From an uncultured Propionibacteriaceae bacterium (GTDB lineage: Bacteria; Actinomycetota; Actinomycetes; Propionibacteriales; Propionibacteriaceae): a DNA stretch of 64,000 nucleotides. Position numbers and translations under genes: made by a program. The stretch is from NCBI GenBank assembly GCA_938012815.1, contig CALLVV010000019.1, positions 1-64,000 on the forward strand. Direction: 5' to 3'. The notes beneath the pieces were generated by a model. The model saw only the letters and a program-made list of their open reading frames with translations. It had not been told where the DNA came from and did not search any database. Positions 63,016 to 64,000 of this stretch are shown in pieces (the stretch's first letter is position 1; each line of letters opens with the position of its first letter).

Positions 63016-64000
63016 TCAGCCCTTGATGCACAGCAGGGTCCGGAGCCGTGCCACGACCTCGACCAGATCGGACTGCGCCCGGATCACTTCATCGATGTCC
63101 TTGTAGGCGGCAGGGATCTCGTCGATCACGCCGGGATCCTTGCGGCACTCGATTCCCCTGGTCTGCTCAGCCAGGTCCTCGGTGGTGAACCGCTGCTTGG
63201 CCTGACTCCGCGACATCCTCCGGCCCGCGCCGTGCGAGGCCGACTCGTAGGAAGCCGGGTTGCCGAGCCCCCGCACGATGTACGAGCCGGTTCCCATGGA
63301 GCCGGGAATCACGCCCAGATCGCCCTTCCCGGCCCTGATCGCCCCTTTCCGGGTGACGATCAGCTCCAGGTCGTCGTAGGTTTCCACGGCCACGTAGTTG
63401 TGGTGGCAGCGGATCGGGTCCTCGAAGGCGATCCGGGGGATGTGCCGTGAGAGGTCGTCGCAGATGCTGGCGAGCATCACGTCACGGTTGAGCAGCGCGT
63501 AGGACTGCGCCCACCACAGGTCGTGGAGGTAGGCCTCCATCTGCGGGGTGTGGCTCAGGAACACGGCCAGGTCCCGGTCCACCAAGCCCTTGTTGTGTGT
63601 GAGGGACTGGGCGACTTCCATGTGTTCCTGCGCCAGCCGGTTGCCGATGCCGCGGGAGCCGGAGTGCAGAGTCACCCAGATGCGGTCGTCGTCCCCGGCG
63701 CACAGCTCGATGAAGTGGTTGCCGCCACCGAGCGTGCCGATCTGGTTCACGGCCTTGGTCTCGAGCCTCCGGAAGGAACGCGCGGGCCTGCGGGCCTGCA
63801 GTGACTCGAAACCCTCCCGTATCTCCTTGAACCGGCGCTTCAGCCTGCCGTGCCGGTCGATGGTGGGGGAGTGATCCCTGTGCGCCCCGTTTCCGACCGG
63901 GACGCCTCGCTCGATGGTGCGGCGGAGCCGGCCGAGATCATCGGGAAGCCGGTCAGGACTCAGGTTGGTGCGCACCGCGGTCATGCCGCAGCCGATGTCG
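63016..64000 (-). CDS. rtcB: RtcB family RNA ligase (5' end outside window)
   Basis: Minus-strand frame open to the window edge, so ~328 C-terminal residues are present and the start lies beyond 64000. The frame enters as DIGCGMTAVRTN, the canonical metal-binding segment of RtcB. Downstream are GTLGGGNHFIELC (metal site), TLHSGSRGIGNRLAQEH, CHHNYVAVE, and ESASHGAGRRMSRSQAKQRF with the histidine guanylylated during ligation. RtcB joins 2',3'-cyclic-phosphate and 5'-OH RNA ends in repair of cleaved RNA. No archease gene is on the visible side. Confidence 0.95.
   Translation of the reverse strand, partial: DIGCGMTAVRTNLSPDRLPDDLGRLRRTIERGVPVGNGAHRDHSPTIDRHGRLKRRFKEIREGFESLQARRPARSFRRLETKAVNQIGTLGGGNHFIELCAGDDDRIWVTLHSGSRGIGNRLAQEHMEVAQSLTHNKGLVDRDLAVFLSHTPQMEAYLHDLWWAQSYALLNRDVMLASICDDLSRHIPRIAFEDPIRCHHNYVAVETYDDLELIVTRKGAIRAGKGDLGVIPGSMGTGSYIVRGLGNPASYESASHGAGRRMSRSQAKQRFTTEDLAEQTRGIECRKDPGVIDEIPAAYKDIDEVIRAQSDLVEVVARLRTLLCIKG

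Noticed and set aside
1..64000. CRISPR arrays, tRNA/rRNA genes, prophage or insertion sequences
   Set aside because: No regularly spaced direct repeats, no cloverleaf-like sequence in the few non-coding stretches, and no integrase, transposase or phage structural genes were seen.

Overview
The window is a 64 kb chromosomal segment from a high-GC Gram-positive actinobacterium, most likely a member of the Propionibacteriaceae (an inference from gene content, not from a marker tree). The evidence is the high GC with many GTG starts, the GlgE maltosyl-phosphate glucan pathway, the hrcA-dnaJ2-rsmE and phoH-ybeY-CNNM-era gene orders, GatCAB, an actinobacterial SPFH/NAD kinase-like gene pair, and actinobacteria-typical families (DUF3097, DUF5709, TIGR03085, UPF0371). 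I see no prophage, insertion sequence, CRISPR array, rRNA or tRNA. It is mostly a core chromosome with small accessory patches.

Layout. 1-4376: end of holA, a UPF0371 gene, rpsT and lepA. 4377-5072: a gene graveyard where a frameshifted methyltransferase relic meets a sugar-permease relic. 5073-9114: hemW, a WYL regulator, DinB-like and hypothetical genes, and an NrtR-type Nudix regulator. 9191-11799: SPFH protein, NAD kinase-like protein and SDR. 11896-13783: GntR(YtrA)-ABC exporter operon. 13852-16338: DUF3097, inositol-phosphatase-like and MBL-fold genes. 16425-19327: CIRCE-controlled hrcA-dnaJ2-rsmE. 19435-23172: lipid kinase, tgt, an unknown gene and a YhhQ-type queuosine-precursor transporter, which together suggest queuine salvage. 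23254-27050: DUF5709, then a LacI regulator with a near-ideal operator in front of a Gfo/Idh dehydrogenase and a TIM-barrel isomerase. 27156-33623: phoH-ybeY-CNNM-era, leuA with a leucine leader peptide, and a metallophosphoesterase. 33623-33778: an interspersed inverted-repeat element. 33804-37582: a ferric-siderophore ABC operon. 37671-48431: alpha-glucan metabolism (glgE-mak-glgB-GNAT/Nudix operon, divergent glgP, convergent glgX). 48562-51974: cysteine desulfurase, mnmA, a MetE-like zinc protein and a small membrane protein. 51962-58751: an ABC-2 exporter pair, then a five-gene ABC/two-component operon. 59032-62327: gatCAB. 62346-64000: a TIGR03085 protein and the 3' part of rtcB.

How genes work together. 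The glucan genes form a complete maltose-1-phosphate-to-branched-glucan route with phosphorolytic and debranching turnover, but treS is not beside mak. Cysteine desulfurase feeds sulfur to MnmA for tRNA 2-thiouridine. tgt and the YhhQ transporter provide tRNA queuosine by salvage. The NrtR-like Nudix protein, SPFH protein and NAD kinase-like protein form a divergent unit around a large, symmetrically nested dyad and are the best candidate here for an under-described system. A window-wide signal is that at least sixteen genes have a TANNNT -10 element exactly 6-7 nt upstream of their start codon, which predicts widespread leaderless translation; two of these -10 elements overlap head-to-head between the lipid kinase and tgt.
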